DNA of 64,000 bases. Origin: Setophaga petechia (Eukaryota > Chordata > Aves > Passeriformes > Parulidae). The stretch covers positions 60,044,930 to 60,108,929 of the forward strand of contig JANCRA010000001.1 in the NCBI GenBank assembly GCA_024362935.1, in the 5' to 3' direction. The notes under the pieces are model-generated. The model did not search any database and had not been told where the DNA came from. It saw only the letters and a list, made by a program, of their open reading frames with translations. A program made the translations under genes and the position numbers. Below, piece by piece: positions 63,877 to 64,000 of this stretch (its first letter is position 1; the number at the start of each line of letters is the position of its first letter).

Positions 63877-64000
63877 GTGAGGAGCAGGGGGCTGTGTTGG
63901 GATGCTCCCTGTAGAAGCTTTCACCATGAAGAGGTGTCAGAAGGAGCGATTCAGGGCACAGGAGAACTGCAGAGATGTGCTGCAGAGGGGCTCTGTGCTT
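63877..64000. other. Start of intron after w53
   Basis: First 124 bases of the next intron, beginning GTGAGG; truncated by the window edge. Nothing recognisable. Confidence 0.6.

Larger units (their letters stand above)
62167..63531. other. Introns after w50, w51 and w52
   Basis: Introns of 237, 226 and 492 bases. All have normal GT-AG borders. Nothing recognisable inside. Confidence 0.6.

Overview
The window is vertebrate nuclear DNA, almost certainly from a bird. It shows vertebrate-type split exons in long introns, and the only interspersed repeats I recognise with confidence are fragments of CR1 LINEs, the dominant avian retroposon. Transposon content is low and several exons are much richer in GC than the introns around them. 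I cannot name the species.

One gene fills the window, on the + strand: FRAS1, the Fraser extracellular matrix complex subunit 1. I assembled 53 internal exons between 1040 and 63876. They total 8275 coding bases (2758 codons plus one base), the phases match at every junction, and there is no premature stop. The first exon(s), with the signal peptide and the start of VWC1, lie upstream. The rest of the Calx-beta array, the C-terminal ectodomain, the membrane segment and the cytoplasmic tail lie downstream. I call the exons w1 to w53 because their true numbers in the gene are not visible here.

Layout: (1) 1040-12297, exons w1-w9, about 370 codons of von Willebrand factor C modules. (2) 14072-37575, exons w10-w23, fourteen furin-like cysteine-rich repeats, exactly one per exon and all phase 1-1. 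(3) 37915-62166, exons w24-w50, about twelve CSPG/NG2-type repeats of about 100-120 residues spread over several exons each. (4) 62404-63876, exons w51-w53, the first Calx-beta modules with acidic calcium-binding loops. FRAS1 is known to act with FREM1 and FREM2 in the basement membrane under embryonic epithelia; its loss causes Fraser syndrome in humans and blebbing in mice.

I found no second protein-coding gene, no structural RNA gene and no promoter. The unusual content concerns splicing and repeats: a 21-bp minisatellite that starts at the w13 splice donor and repeats both a donor and an acceptor-like sequence in an open frame; a second minisatellite starting at the w37 donor; a GC-AG intron after w30; a 33-base microexon (w32); two short introns (after w21 and w33) whose length and open frame would allow in-frame retention; and two exons (w10 and w46) whose first bases rebuild a splice donor once joined. 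Repeats include four CR1 pieces, one LTR-like candidate, microsatellites and short tandem duplications. I see no evidence of a wholly new biological system.
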